DNA of 64,000 bases from Solibacillus isronensis (GCF_023715405.1 NZ_JAMBOC010000002.1:124001-188000); one strand, 5' to 3'. Counted from the first letter of the stretch, positions 29,666 to 38,361 are shown. Program-made: numbers and translations. The notes: generated by a model from the letters alone, not told the origin.

Positions 29666-29745
29666 AAAACTACTAGGGGCGCCTTTTGGCTGAGAAGTAC
29701 CCTTTGCACCTGATCTAGGTAATACTAGCGTAGGAAAGTAGTGTC
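29666..29745 (+). promoter_or_regulatory. TPP riboswitch (THI element)
   Basis: Core thi-box sequences are all present: GGGGCGCC, GGCTGAGA, ACCCTTTGCACCTGATC, TAATACTAGCGTAGGAAAGT. With thiamine pyrophosphate bound, it should favour the terminator that follows and cut off thiW. Confidence 0.97.
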
Positions 29746-29780
29746 GATCCCCTATTTTTATTTTTGTATAGGCTACGATA

Positions 29781-29810
29781 CCACTTTCTTAATTGAAAGT
29801 GGTTTTTTTG
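29781..29810 (+). terminator. Riboswitch-controlled terminator before thiW
   Basis: A CCACTTTC / GAAAGTGG stem with a 6-base loop and TTTTTTT lies between the TPP riboswitch and the thiW start. Confidence 0.88.
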
Positions 29811-29840
29811 TTGCAAAAATTATTATAAAGGATGGTAGAA

Positions 29841-30347
29841 ATGAATAAAACGAGAAAACTTACATATTCCGCGATTATCGCAGCGATTACGACGATTCTC
29901 AGCAGTTTGGTGTATATCCCATTAGGTTTTGCAAAAATTTTTCCGATTCAGCACTTTGCCAATGTCGTATCGGCGGTACTGCTCGGTCCATGGTATGCGG
30001 TATTACAGGCGTTTCTTACATCGACGTTAAGAAATTTGATGGGGACAGGCAGTATCTTTGCCTATCCGGGGAGTATGATTGGCGCACTTCTCGCTGCATT
30101 TTTGTTTGCGAAAACGAAGAAGTTGGCGTTTGCAGCTGTAGGTGAAGTGATTGGGACAGGGTTGCTCGGTGCGATGGCTACTTATCCGATTGCGATTTTA
30201 TTTTTAGGTCAGGAAGCGGCACTGTTCGGTTTTGTCCCGGCATTTATGATGAGTTCGTTTGCGGGTGCGCTTTTAGGCTATGGCTTGCTGAAGATTATGG
30301 TGAGAAACAGGGCGTTTGGCGGGATGCTTTATCAGAATGCCGGTTGA
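29841..30347 (+). CDS. thiW: ThiW, thiazole-specific ECF transporter S-component
   Basis: A ~168-residue integral membrane protein. It is the substrate-binding subunit of an energy-coupling-factor importer, predicted to take up the hydroxyethylthiazole precursor of thiamine. Marks are IPLGFAKIFPIQHFANV, LLGPWYAVLQAF and the GTGSIFAYPGSMIGALLA stretch typical of ThiW. I start at ATG 29841 because AAAGGATGG sits 9 bases before it; ATG 29832 overlaps that site. The TPP riboswitch upstream confirms the pathway. Shared EcfAA'T genes must be elsewhere. Confidence 0.93.
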   Translation: MNKTRKLTYSAIIAAITTILSSLVYIPLGFAKIFPIQHFANVVSAVLLGPWYAVLQAFLTSTLRNLMGTGSIFAYPGSMIGALLAAFLFAKTKKLAFAAVGEVIGTGLLGAMATYPIAILFLGQEAALFGFVPAFMMSSFAGALLGYGLLKIMVRNRAFGGMLYQNAG

Positions 30348-30367
30348 GTAGCTGGCGTTGAACGCAA

Positions 30368-30405
30368 GGGATTTATTATTAGAAGACTTTAAAATATATT
30401 AGAAA
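30368..30405 (+). repeat. Phased TTATTAGAA element, two-core remnant
   Basis: TTAGAA cores at 30379 and 30399, 20 bp apart, lie between the converging thiW and VOC genes. Probably a mostly deleted copy of the element. Confidence 0.6.
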
Positions 30406-30410
30406 ATGAA

Positions 30411-30440
30411 GCGCCGGGTATCGACTCATGACACCCGGTA
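30411..30440. terminator. Hairpin between thiW and the VOC-family gene
   Basis: CCGGGTATC / GACACCCGG with a short loop. There is no strong T-run on either side, so the terminator call is moderate. Confidence 0.5.
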
Positions 30441-30446
30441 CATTTA

Positions 30447-30842
30447 TTAAGCTAAATTGATTTGCCATGACACGCCGTAACGGTCATTTAACCAGCCGAA
30501 TTTCTTACTGAAACCGTAATCACCGATTGGCATTAGTGGATGGCCGCCTTCAAGCAGTTTTTCATAAAGATGATTGATTTCTTCTTCTGTATCACATGTA
30601 ATAAAAATAGAAAATGACGGTGTGAAGTCAAACTCATGTTTTAAATTGCTGTCAATGCACATAAATTCCTGACCTTTTATCGAAAAAGTTGCTTGCATAA
30701 CTTTCCCTTCATCTCCGCCTTCATTTGCTCCATAGCGGACAATACTCGTAATTTCTGCGTCCTCGATAACGGATGTGTAGAAGTTCATTGCTTCTTCTGC
30801 AACGCCGCCTTGAAACATTAAAAATGGTTTTGCGCTTTTCAT
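30447..30842 (-). CDS. VOC/PhnB-like glyoxalase-superfamily protein
   Basis: 131 residues of the PhnB/3-demethylubiquinone-methyltransferase-like group (PF06983). It opens with PFLMFQGGVAEEAMNFYTSV and closes with GDYGFSKKFGWLNDRYGVSWQI, both family hallmarks. Catalytic role and substrate are unknown; many members are annotated as antibiotic-resistance-like without proof. AGGGG lies before the ATG. Confidence 0.85.
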   Translation of the reverse strand: MKSAKPFLMFQGGVAEEAMNFYTSVIEDAEITSIVRYGANEGGDEGKVMQATFSIKGQEFMCIDSNLKHEFDFTPSFSIFITCDTEEEINHLYEKLLEGGHPLMPIGDYGFSKKFGWLNDRYGVSWQINLA

Positions 30843-30962
30843 TGTACCCTTCCCCTTCTGAATTCAAATTTACACCACTTCAATTTAGCCTATTTTACCA
30901 TTTTTCGCGAACTTTTCTCCCTATAAGTTAGAGGCATCTCCTAACTAGACGGTGCCTTTGAT

Positions 30963-31025
30963 TTAATATTTAAATTTCGCGATGAGCTGTTGTTCCGAAG
31001 ATGCGGCTACTTCTTCTGGAACCGT
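30963..31025 (-). pseudogene. C-terminal scrap of a chemoreceptor gene
   Basis: The minus-strand frame reads TVPEEVAASSEQQLIAKFKY and then stop. EEVAASSEQQL is the usual C-terminal MCP coiled-coil pattern, and IAKFKY is the usual MCP end; the ~20-30 residues that normally lie between are missing. No other MCP sequence remains nearby. A two-core TTATTAGAA remnant starts ~10 bp away. The rest of the 30843-31127 gap shows nothing else. Confidence 0.5.
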
Positions 31026-31030
31026 ATAAA

Positions 31031-31066
31031 GATATAGTAGAACAATTCAACCTTTTATTAGAAAAT
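31031..31066 (+). repeat. Phased TTATTAGAA element, two-core remnant
   Basis: Cores at 31037 (GTAGAA) and 31058 (TTAGAA), 21 bp apart. The spacer (CAATTCAACCTT) resembles unit 3 of copy 1. Confidence 0.6.
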
Positions 31067-31127
31067 CTTCCCCGAATATTCAATCACCGGATGGTCATAA
31101 CCCCCACCTTGTGTTTCATTATACGTC

Positions 31128-31625
31128 CTAACCTTGATAGCTCACTTTTCCGGTCTCAACTAATTCCTTCAGACCCATGAACATTAAATTCCAGCCATGT
31201 TCTGTGCCATCTCGCATTTCATCTAGAGCTTTTACGATGTCTGCATCTGTCCATTGCTCTTCATTTTCAACATGCATCAGTTGGGTGAACGTCATTTCAC
31301 TGCCTTGTCCCAACTCTTTCAGCTCCACTGTGATTGTATCTTCCAGTTCGCTGAATTGCGGCATTTTAAAAGTGAACACGATTTTTTCAGGCGAATTGAT
31401 TTCAACATACTTCCCGATCGCCCGGTAGTCTACACCTTGCCGGTGGTCTACAATTTCCCAACTGCCCCCTACTTTTGGGTCATTTTGTGCAACCTTGTTC
31501 GTCCCTTCCAATGTAAAGAACCACTTTTTCATCATTACAGGATTCAACCATGCGTCAAACACTTTTTCAGGCTTTACATTAAATTCTCTTTTCATTGTTA
31601 ATGTAGTCGTTGAGGTATTGTTCAT
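31128..31625 (-). CDS. SRPBCC/AHSA1-family protein
   Basis: 165 residues with the START-like fold of activator-of-Hsp90 homologues. It opens with TLTMKREFNVKPEKVFDAWLNPVMMKKWFF and ends with GWNLMFMGLKELVETG, both typical. It should bind a hydrophobic ligand, but none is known. AAAAGGAG precedes the ATG. It is a single gene. Confidence 0.88.
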   Translation of the reverse strand: MNNTSTTTLTMKREFNVKPEKVFDAWLNPVMMKKWFFTLEGTNKVAQNDPKVGGSWEIVDHRQGVDYRAIGKYVEINSPEKIVFTFKMPQFSELEDTITVELKELGQGSEMTFTQLMHVENEEQWTDADIVKALDEMRDGTEHGWNLMFMGLKELVETGKVSYQG

Positions 31626-31699
31626 TCAAATTCTCCTTTTAGTTACTTTAGTTTATTAATAACCTATTCACAGGAACTTTTAAAACAATTGCTCCAATA

Positions 31700-31738
31700 A
31701 AAAAGTCTCCTGCGAGATTATTCTCACAGAAGACTTGC
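31700..31738 (-). terminator. Terminator of the cystine transporter-luxS operon
   Basis: AAGTCT.CTG.GAGA / TCTC.CAG.AGACTT stem with T-run on the minus strand, right after the luxS stop. Confidence 0.82.
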
Positions 31739-31746
31739 TTCATCAA

Positions 31747-32217
31747 TTATTCTCCGAAAACGATATGCCACTCGGCGCGGCCTGCTAAAAATTCCTCAGC
31801 TAATGCTTTTGCGCCTTCTAAACTATGGCTTGCCGCCCAGCCGCATTGCACTTCATTACATGCTGGAACAGCCTCTGCCTTTAGCACATCTTGCAGCGTA
31901 TTTTCAATAATCGTTAATACGCCGTCATAGTCATTGTAGTTCAGTAATGCCAAGTAGAAGCCTGTTTGGCAGCCCATTGGCGATAAATCAACGACATCTT
32001 CGCTATGATTGCGGATACGGTCAGCCATTAAATGCTCTAAAGAGTGTAGTGACGGCATTTCCATATGTGCCTTGTTCGGCTGTTTGAAACGGATATCGTA
32101 TTTTGTTACGACATCGCCTTTCGCTCCTGTTTTCGTACCGGCAAGTCGCACATAAGGTGCCACTACTTTCGTATGGTCTAAATCAAAGCTCTCTACATTT
32201 GTTTTTTCTGTTGTCAT
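31747..32217 (-). CDS. luxS: S-ribosylhomocysteine lyase
   Basis: A 156-residue LuxS. It splits S-ribosylhomocysteine to homocysteine and DPD, the precursor of autoinducer-2, recycling methyl-cycle waste. Metal ligands His58 and His62 lie in LHSLEHL and Cys125 in VQCGW; catalytic Cys83 is in MGCQTGF and Glu61 is present. It starts 15 bp after the ATPase gene of a cystine-type ABC importer, which links it to sulfur amino acid supply. Confidence 0.97.
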   Translation of the reverse strand: MTTEKTNVESFDLDHTKVVAPYVRLAGTKTGAKGDVVTKYDIRFKQPNKAHMEMPSLHSLEHLMADRIRNHSEDVVDLSPMGCQTGFYLALLNYNDYDGVLTIIENTLQDVLKAEAVPACNEVQCGWAASHSLEGAKALAEEFLAGRAEWHIVFGE

Positions 32218-32232
32218 GTTGAATCCCCCTAG

Positions 32233-32976
32233 TTAAATAAATTGCATCGATTTTATAAATTGTTGAATCCGTTCGTTGTTGTTTGCCGTAAAGAAGTTTT
32301 CGGTTACGCCGTCATAGCCGATTTCACCGTTTTCGAGAAATAAAATCCGATCTGCCACTTCGCGCGCAAAATTCAAGTTGTGCGTCACGATAATCATCGA
32401 CTTGCCTTCCTCCGCCAAATTTTTCAGCACCTTCAGCACTTCTCCTTCCAGCTCGGGATCCAGTGCACTTGTCGGCTCATCGAACAGTAAAAACTGCGGC
32501 TCCATTGCCAATGCTCTTGCGATGGCGACACGCTGCTGTTGCCCTCCGGATAATTGCGATGGATACTGGTCTGTTTTATGACTCAGGCCAACCTTCTCCA
32601 ATAATTGCTGTGCCTTTTGTTTAGCAGCCCCTTTGTCTTTCCTTAAGACGGTAACCGGCCCTTCCATCACATTTTCAAGCACTTTCATATGCGGGAACAG
32701 ATTGAAGCTTTGGAATACCATCGCTGTATTTTGGCGTATTGAAAGCAGGTTCTTCTGAGAGATTGGCTTGTTCAGTTCAACTTTTTGGTTGCCGACTGTC
32801 AGAATCCCTTTTTCAGGTCGCTCCAATAAATTGATACAGCGTAACAGCGTTGATTTCCCTGAACCGGATGGACCTAAAATAACCGTTGTTTCGCCTTCAT
32901 GAAATGTTAAATTAATATTTTTCAATGCCTCGTTTTCGCCAAAGAACTTCGACATTTGCTGAAATTGTACGATAAT
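32233..32976 (-). CDS. tcyC: Cystine-type amino acid ABC transporter ATPase
   Basis: ATP-binding subunit of a polar amino acid importer. Walker [10 protein letters not shown], signature LSGGQQQR and Walker [12 protein letters not shown] are intact. The first ATG at 32955 would give a protein missing its first beta strand. Seven codons upstream lies an in-frame ATT-ATC pair that restores the normal start (IIVQFQQMSKFFGENEALK), with GGGAGGG just before it. I therefore extend to 32976, implying an ATT or ATC start codon or a mutated ATG. Confidence 0.88.
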   Translation of the reverse strand: MIVQFQQMSKFFGENEALKNINLTFHEGETTVILGPSGSGKSTLLRCINLLERPEKGILTVGNQKVELNKPISQKNLLSIRQNTAMVFQSFNLFPHMKVLENVMEGPVTVLRKDKGAAKQKAQQLLEKVGLSHKTDQYPSQLSGGQQQRVAIARALAMEPQFLLFDEPTSALDPELEGEVLKVLKNLAEEGKSMIIVTHNLNFAREVADRILFLENGEIGYDGVTENFFTANNNERIQQFIKSMQFI

Positions 32977-33009
32977 AAGCCCTCCCTTCTAGCGCTTCAC
33001 CTGACACTT

Positions 33010-33669
33010 CTACACATACTTCGATGCGTATTTTTCCAGGCGGCTTTGAATGATCATCAGTATACTAATGAAGATTAAATAGATGACCGCACAAAGTGAA
33101 TAAATCATAAGCGGCTCATATGTACGTGCGGTAATTTGCTGTCCGACCATGAATAGATCCGCTAGAGTAATACTCGCAACTAACGATGTGCCTTTCACTA
33201 AATCGATAAAATCATTGGCCACTGATGGTAATGAAATTCGGACGGTTTGCGGTGCGATAACTCGTCGCATCATTTGCCAATACGTCATACCGAGAGATTC
33301 TGCAGCTTCCCATTGTCCTTTTGGGATGGCCAAAATCGAAGCTCGAATCGATTCAGATGCATAGGCGCCTGTATTCAGTGAGAATGTAATAATCGCCGCT
33401 GTCCAGGCATCAAGGGTAATCCCCAATTTCGGAAGACCGAAGAATACGATAAACAATGTCACCAATAATGGTGTTCCACGGAATACCCAGACGTAAGTAC
33501 CGAAAATCCAGCGTAATACTTTATAGTTTGAGATTCTAGCCAGTGCCGTCACGACTGCGATGACTAATGCTATGGCAAAGGCAATGAGCGATAGCGGAAT
33601 GGTAACAAGAAGTCCTGCTTTTAAAATCGGCCAGATCGAGTTAAGTAAAATATCCATTTCTCTACTCAT
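33010..33669 (-). CDS. tcyB: Cystine-type amino acid ABC transporter permease
   Basis: A 219-residue membrane subunit of the HisM/GlnP family with about five TM helices. The EAA loop is present: EAAESLGMTYWQMMRRVIAPQTVR. It lies between the binding-protein and ATPase genes. GGAGTG precedes ATG 33669. Confidence 0.9.
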   Translation of the reverse strand: MSREMDILLNSIWPILKAGLLVTIPLSLIAFAIALVIAVVTALARISNYKVLRWIFGTYVWVFRGTPLLVTLFIVFFGLPKLGITLDAWTAAIITFSLNTGAYASESIRASILAIPKGQWEAAESLGMTYWQMMRRVIAPQTVRISLPSVANDFIDLVKGTSLVASITLADLFMVGQQITARTYEPLMIYSLCAVIYLIFISILMIIQSRLEKYASKYV

Positions 33670-33731
33670 CCACTAACACTCCTTTCTATAGTTAAATCCA
33701 CGTAAAAAAGGCCGTCGAAACGACCTTTCCA

Positions 33732-34532
33732 TTAGTTGTTTGAAATAACATTTTCACCAAAATATTTTTCCGAAATTGCTTCGAATGTACCGTCTTCTGT
33801 ACGTTCTTTAATAATTTCATTTAACTTCTCACGGAACTCATCGTTTTCTTTATTTAAAATTAATGCGATATCTGTTGAATTGATCGCACCGTCCAGCACT
33901 TTCAACTTCGTATCCGGCTGTTCCTGCAAGTATGTCAGGAATGTCACGCGGTCATGGATTGTTCCATCAGCGCGGCCTTGTACAACAAGCTCGATTGAAC
34001 TCATCAGATCATTTGTTGCGACAACTTCTGCACCAAGCGCTTCTGCATCGCGGGCAAAGTTACTTGTAATTGTTTGTGAAGATTTTTTGCCGTCCATGTC
34101 AGCCGGCTCTTTAATTTCTGTGTTATCTGTATGTACAGCAACAACCGCTTCTGATTTCATATATGGCGTTGAGAAATCATACTTTTCTTTACGCTCATCT
34201 GTAATCGATACGTTGTTAATTACGAAATCGTATTTATCTGTATCTAAACCCGCAATTAATGAATCCCATTTTGTTTCAACATACTCAGCTTCAACACCTA
34301 GATCTTTTGCAATCTGATCAGCAATTTCATATTCAAAGCCTGTTAATGCTCCTGATTCATCATGGAAGCTGAATGGAGGGAATGTTCCTTCAAGACCGAT
34401 TTGAATTTTTCCGTCTGCCTGGATTTCCTCCAGTTTATTTTTTGCCTCGCTTGCGTTTTCATCTGACTTGTCGCCACCACATGCTGCTAAAACGAGCGCT
34501 GATAATGTAACGATTGATAATAATTTTTTCAT
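33732..34532 (-). CDS. tcyA: Cystine-type ABC transporter substrate-binding lipoprotein
   Basis: A 266-residue extracytoplasmic binding protein. The signal ends in the lipobox LAAC (Cys18). The bilobed SBP_bac_3 fold follows, with GLEGTFPPFSFHDESGALTGFEYEIA and KYDFSTPYM. The KSSQTITSNFARDAEALGAEVV segment aligns well with B. subtilis TcyA, the cystine binder, more than with glutamine or arginine binders. A CymR-like site in the leader supports a sulfur-source role. First gene of tcyABC-luxS. Confidence 0.87.
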   Translation of the reverse strand: MKKLLSIVTLSALVLAACGGDKSDENASEAKNKLEEIQADGKIQIGLEGTFPPFSFHDESGALTGFEYEIADQIAKDLGVEAEYVETKWDSLIAGLDTDKYDFVINNVSITDERKEKYDFSTPYMKSEAVVAVHTDNTEIKEPADMDGKKSSQTITSNFARDAEALGAEVVATNDLMSSIELVVQGRADGTIHDRVTFLTYLQEQPDTKLKVLDGAINSTDIALILNKENDEFREKLNEIIKERTEDGTFEAISEKYFGENVISNN

Positions 34533-34550
34533 GCTAAATGCCTCCGCTTT

Positions 34551-34606
34551 TAATTCCTAGTTATTTAATAAACTTTATATTATAACAGGGTAATAATAAA
34601 AACAAT
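34551..34606 (-). promoter_or_regulatory. Promoter and CymR-like site of tcyABC-luxS
   Basis: On the minus strand: ATTGTT (34606-34601), 16 bp, TATAAT (34584-34579), followed downstream by TATTAAATAACTAGGAATTA (about 34570-34551). Its TAGGAATT end resembles the half-site of CymR, the cysteine-metabolism repressor of Bacillus. The CymR assignment rests on memory of the motif and is tentative. Confidence 0.5.
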
Positions 34607-34677
34607 CTTTATTTTCTGAACAATTATTAAATTTAAAACTTTTAGTTAATAAGGGCTAGGAATCGTGCAAAATGCAG

Positions 34678-34718
34678 ATAAAAAGTGCCAATTCCCTCAA
34701 ATAGAAAATTGACACTAA
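34678..34718 (-). terminator. Terminator of the glycerate kinase-DASS operon
   Basis: AGTGTCAATT..AATTGGCACT stem with TTTTT on the minus strand, just past the DASS stop. Confidence 0.78.
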
Positions 34719-34720
34719 CT

Positions 34721-36163
34721 TTATAAATGCATGCCTGTCCATTGCCAAAAAGTAAAGTAGAAAAGCATGATGATGTATATATATAGGGGCATTAAAATGG
34801 CGCTAAGCTTTACGAGATTCCGCGCATCATAGGAAATATCCCCCTCCTCATAAAACAGCAGCAATGCTTTTGAGCTGACCGGCACCGTTACACAATAGTT
34901 CATCCCGATTAAACTTAAAAACACGACAGTTGAGGGGTTTACGGCGATTAACTCACTGAACAAGATCAGTCCTGGAATGAAGACTATGGCACGTGTCGTA
35001 TGGGAAGTAATATACAGATGACTTGTTACGGTAATCGTTAGGATCATTAATACGATCAGCCAGTCCGGTGCACCGACAAACAGATGCAACACGCTGATCA
35101 TTTCACTTTCTATCCATTCCACAATGCCCGTATCGACCAATACTTTGCCGAGCGCGGTCGCTGCAGCAACAAACATCACAAGATTCCATGAAACGGCATT
35201 CATTCCTTGTTTCCAGCTGATAATTCCGAAGTTTGGCATCATGAAAAGAATGGCACCGATTACTGTAATCAGTTCAATATCCAACCCGTGGAGGCTTTCC
35301 GTCATCCAGCCGATGATTAAAAATAATATGAGAACCATTGTCTTTTTTTCATCTTTTCCAAAAGGTTTTGTTACAGGAATCGTTTCATTACTTTCCAATT
35401 TCTCTACACTACCCCGTGGCCACAATGTCCATTTGATGACGATTAATGAAAGCAAGGTTACAACAAGTGCAAACGGAACACCCCATATTAACCACTGGAT
35501 GTAGGAAATCGATTCACCGGCCGTACTTTCCAGAAAGCCGATGCCGATTAAATGGGAACCTGCTCCGATTAAAGTCGCCGATGTACTCATTAAAATGATT
35601 ACCGGTGCAATAATCGCCAAAATACTTTGTTCTTTAGAAGAAAATTTCTCGCTGATTTGCTTAATAATCGGCATCGACAATGCTGCTCGCCCTGATGTTG
35701 AAGGGATAAAGAAGGCCGATGCAAACAATACCGAACTTAGTCCAAGCACGACATTTTCTTTTTTATTCGATTTACTTAAGATGAACAGCGTCAGTCGCTC
35801 GGCCAGCCCTGATTTTTTAACGGCTTCCCCGATAATAAACGCGCCGATCATAAGCCACACGACTTTCTCGGATAATGAGTTGTACAATAAATCAGGCTCT
35901 GCCGCATTCATTAAAATTATAAATGCAATAAGGGTCATTGCCACCCAGCCTGCTGAAAATTTCGTTGTCACCCATAACGTCATCGCTGATAAAAATGCAA
36001 AAAGGGATACTTTTGCACTGTAATCCAAATCTTGAATGAAAATAACGGCAATCAGGATTAGAATGTGTATGGATATAATGATCGCTGTCTTATTCGGCAT
36101 CGATTGTATCTTTGATTTCAGGCGATTTTGCTTTTGTTTATTTCTTTCTACTTTGCTAGACAT
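34721..36163 (-). CDS. DASS/SLC13-family anion transporter
   Basis: A 480-residue, ~11-12 TM sodium-coupled anion symporter of the divalent-anion family. The motifs are FIPSTSGRAALSMPI and, in the C-half, HTTRAIVFIPGLI with SLIGMNYCVTVPVSSKALLLF. Members carry dicarboxylates, citrate, sulfate or related acids. It begins 1 bp after the glycerate kinase stop, so translation is probably coupled. That pairing suggests uptake of glycerate or a related hydroxy acid such as tartronate, which is inference. Confidence 0.85.
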   Translation of the reverse strand: MSSKVERNKQKQNRLKSKIQSMPNKTAIIISIHILILIAVIFIQDLDYSAKVSLFAFLSAMTLWVTTKFSAGWVAMTLIAFIILMNAAEPDLLYNSLSEKVVWLMIGAFIIGEAVKKSGLAERLTLFILSKSNKKENVVLGLSSVLFASAFFIPSTSGRAALSMPIIKQISEKFSSKEQSILAIIAPVIILMSTSATLIGAGSHLIGIGFLESTAGESISYIQWLIWGVPFALVVTLLSLIVIKWTLWPRGSVEKLESNETIPVTKPFGKDEKKTMVLILFLIIGWMTESLHGLDIELITVIGAILFMMPNFGIISWKQGMNAVSWNLVMFVAAATALGKVLVDTGIVEWIESEMISVLHLFVGAPDWLIVLMILTITVTSHLYITSHTTRAIVFIPGLILFSELIAVNPSTVVFLSLIGMNYCVTVPVSSKALLLFYEEGDISYDARNLVKLSAILMPLYIYIIMLFYFTFWQWTGMHL

Positions 36164-36164
36164 G

Positions 36165-37346
36165 TTAAATGGCTCTTTCTTTTCTATTTTCTTTATTGGC
36201 TATTTCCATGCCAATTGAAACTTTACGTAAAATTGATTCCGTACTTTCCTCGATCCATTTCGGTGCTTTTTTAATCGCCTTTTCCAAAGATATCGGTTTT
36301 TGAATGATGCTGCTGTAGGCATCAATCCCGGCATGATAGTTCAGATTTGCGCCTTTTCCGATTGTTCCTGTAATCGCGATGACCGGGATGTGATTCTTTT
36401 TCGCAATGCGTGCAACCTCAGCAGGGATTTTCCCGTTCGGTGTCTGAAAATCAAGACTGCCTTCCGCTGTTAATACGATATCCGCCGTCAGAATTTTTTC
36501 TTCTATATTGATATATTTCATGATGATATTGAACCGTGGATGCAACGTGGCACCCGCAAATGCAATCAGTCCCGCACCTAACCCGCCGGATGCCCCGCTG
36601 CCCGGTAATGAACGAACATCCAGTTCAGTTGCTTGTTCAATCAAATCCGCATAATGATCAAGCGTAGATGCTAGTTGTTCCACCTGTTTTGGTGTAGCTC
36701 CTTTTTGAGGTCCAAATATATGCGCAACCCCTTTTTCCCCGCACAGAATATTTCCCCAGTTACACGCAACATTGATCGAAACGTTCTTTAACCGTGGATC
36801 AGCATTTTCCGTATCAATGGTATTGACAGCCATTAAATCTTCTCCGCCATTCATTTGGACAATTTGCCTGTTTTCATCTAAAAACTGAACGCCCAATGCT
36901 TGCGCCATTCCTGCACCCCCATCCGATGTACCCGAATCCCCGCAGCCAATCAGAATATTTTCAATGCCCATATTAAGTGCCGCAACAATCAATTCCCCTA
37001 CACCATAAGTAGTCGTTTTCAACGGGTTTCTTTGATGGCGCGGCACGAGTTTCAAACCTGCCACCGCCGCCATCTCAATGACCGCAGTCCGTTTCCCGTT
37101 CTCTTCATAAATACCAAAATAGCTTTTAATCTTTTTGCCGACCGGTCCGGTTACTTTTTTATAAACTAATTCTCCGTCCTTTAAACGAACAATTGTCTTC
37201 ACGAATCCTTCCCCGCCATCAACCATTGGCATTACTTCCAAATCAATGGTCGGGTCAAAACGTCTTACCCCCCGTTCCATCGCTAATGCGACATCCTCTG
37301 CATCCAAACATTCTTTAAACCCTGATGGTACGATTACAATTTTCAT
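36165..37346 (-). CDS. Glycerate 2-kinase (GarK/GlxK family)
   Basis: A 393-residue kinase that phosphorylates glycerate to 2-phosphoglycerate. It opens with KIVIVPSGFKECLDAEDVA, carries MPMVDGGEGFV and the central IGCGDSGTSDGGAGMAQALG, and ends with TAEGSLDFQTPNGKIPAEVA and VIAITG, all family marks. I start at ATG 37346, 9 bases after GGAGGG; a TTG frame from 37361 overlaps that site. It forms an operon with the DASS transporter. Confidence 0.92.
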   Translation of the reverse strand: MKIVIVPSGFKECLDAEDVALAMERGVRRFDPTIDLEVMPMVDGGEGFVKTIVRLKDGELVYKKVTGPVGKKIKSYFGIYEENGKRTAVIEMAAVAGLKLVPRHQRNPLKTTTYGVGELIVAALNMGIENILIGCGDSGTSDGGAGMAQALGVQFLDENRQIVQMNGGEDLMAVNTIDTENADPRLKNVSINVACNWGNILCGEKGVAHIFGPQKGATPKQVEQLASTLDHYADLIEQATELDVRSLPGSGASGGLGAGLIAFAGATLHPRFNIIMKYINIEEKILTADIVLTAEGSLDFQTPNGKIPAEVARIAKKNHIPVIAITGTIGKGANLNYHAGIDAYSSIIQKPISLEKAIKKAPKWIEESTESILRKVSIGMEIANKENRKERAI

Positions 37347-37505
37347 TAGGCATCCCTCCAAAATTTATTAATTGTAACTTTACCATCCCAAAATTAGAAA
37401 ATACTGAGAACTCTATTGGATTACGATGATAGAACGAGGAGTGCGTTTAACAATTGGAAATGGCGCTGTTCCTCGTTGCAAGGAAAGCGCCCTTCTTTTA
37501 ATCTA

Positions 37506-38243
37506 CTATTCTTCATAAATCATTTTCTTTGTCATCCCGCCATCGATTGTCAGATCCGTCCCTGTAATAAAATCATTTTGCGGGTTCGCTAAATACAGAC
37601 AGGCACGTGCAATATCATCCGGTTTGCCGACGCGGTTTGAAAAATGCTGGGCATGGTCGGAAGGTCTGAGGGCATCGTAGTCTCCTGTTTCAATCCATCC
37701 CGGCGAAATGCTGTTTACCGTTATGTTGAGCTCACTGAACGAACTTGCCAATGCATGAGTCAGGGCAAGGATTCCTCCTTTTGATGCCGCGTAGCTTTCT
37801 GAATTCAGTTCGGACATGACGGCACGCGTTGAAGCAAGATTGATGATTGCCCCACCGTTTTTCATCAGCTTTGCCGCCTCACGTGAACATAAAAAGACAC
37901 TCCGTAAATTCGTATTGATGATGTCATCCCAGTCTTCAAGCGATAATTCAAGCGGTGAAATCCATTTCCCTTTTCCCGCATTATTGATCAAAATATGAAT
38001 CTCGCCAAAACGGTCAGCTGCCATTCCCATCAGTTGACATACACTCTCTTCACTGCGCACATCGGTCTCGGCAAAAATGGCGGAGTACCCTTCTTTTTGG
38101 AGTTCCCCTGCCAGCTGGACACCTAAGTCATGTTCGATATCTGCGATGATAACATTCGCACCGGCTTTTGCAAAATGGGTTGCTACGGAGCGCCCGATTC
38201 CTTGCGCTGCCCCTGTTACGATCACGGTTTTGTTTTGGAACAT
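37506..38243 (-). CDS. Short-chain dehydrogenase/reductase
   Basis: A 245-residue classical SDR. NAD(P)-binding TGAAQGIGRSVA, NNAG, the catalytic SYAASKGG Tyr/Lys and the C-terminal GTDLTIDGGMTKKM are present. Asp in IIADIEHD after beta-2 favours NAD. Resembles glucose-1-dehydrogenase/FabG-like enzymes, with no substrate clue. AAGGAGG precedes the ATG. Confidence 0.88.
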   Translation of the reverse strand: MFQNKTVIVTGAAQGIGRSVATHFAKAGANVIIADIEHDLGVQLAGELQKEGYSAIFAETDVRSEESVCQLMGMAADRFGEIHILINNAGKGKWISPLELSLEDWDDIINTNLRSVFLCSREAAKLMKNGGAIINLASTRAVMSELNSESYAASKGGILALTHALASSFSELNITVNSISPGWIETGDYDALRPSDHAQHFSNRVGKPDDIARACLYLANPQNDFITGTDLTIDGGMTKKMIYEE

Positions 38244-38361
38244 TGGTTGAATTCCTCCTTTATAAATTGCTTAGTAAGAGTGTAACTGAAATGGGTTGAG
38301 ATTTCGTGTTTGAGGTTGTGCTTTTTTGCCGGTGCAAGCTTTGATTATCACTTTATTGAGT

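Noticed and set aside
33736..34317. 193-residue plus-strand ORF
   Set aside because: It is antisense to the clear substrate-binding lipoprotein gene, with no ribosome site or recognisable protein.
34533..34720. S-box (SAM) riboswitch before tcyABC-luxS
   Set aside because: The leader is too short and lacks the S-box core sequences.
37440..37505. Terminator after the SDR gene at 37506
   Set aside because: A GGCGCT..AGCGCC hairpin exists, but the T-run is on the plus side where no gene ends, so it does not fit the minus-strand gene.
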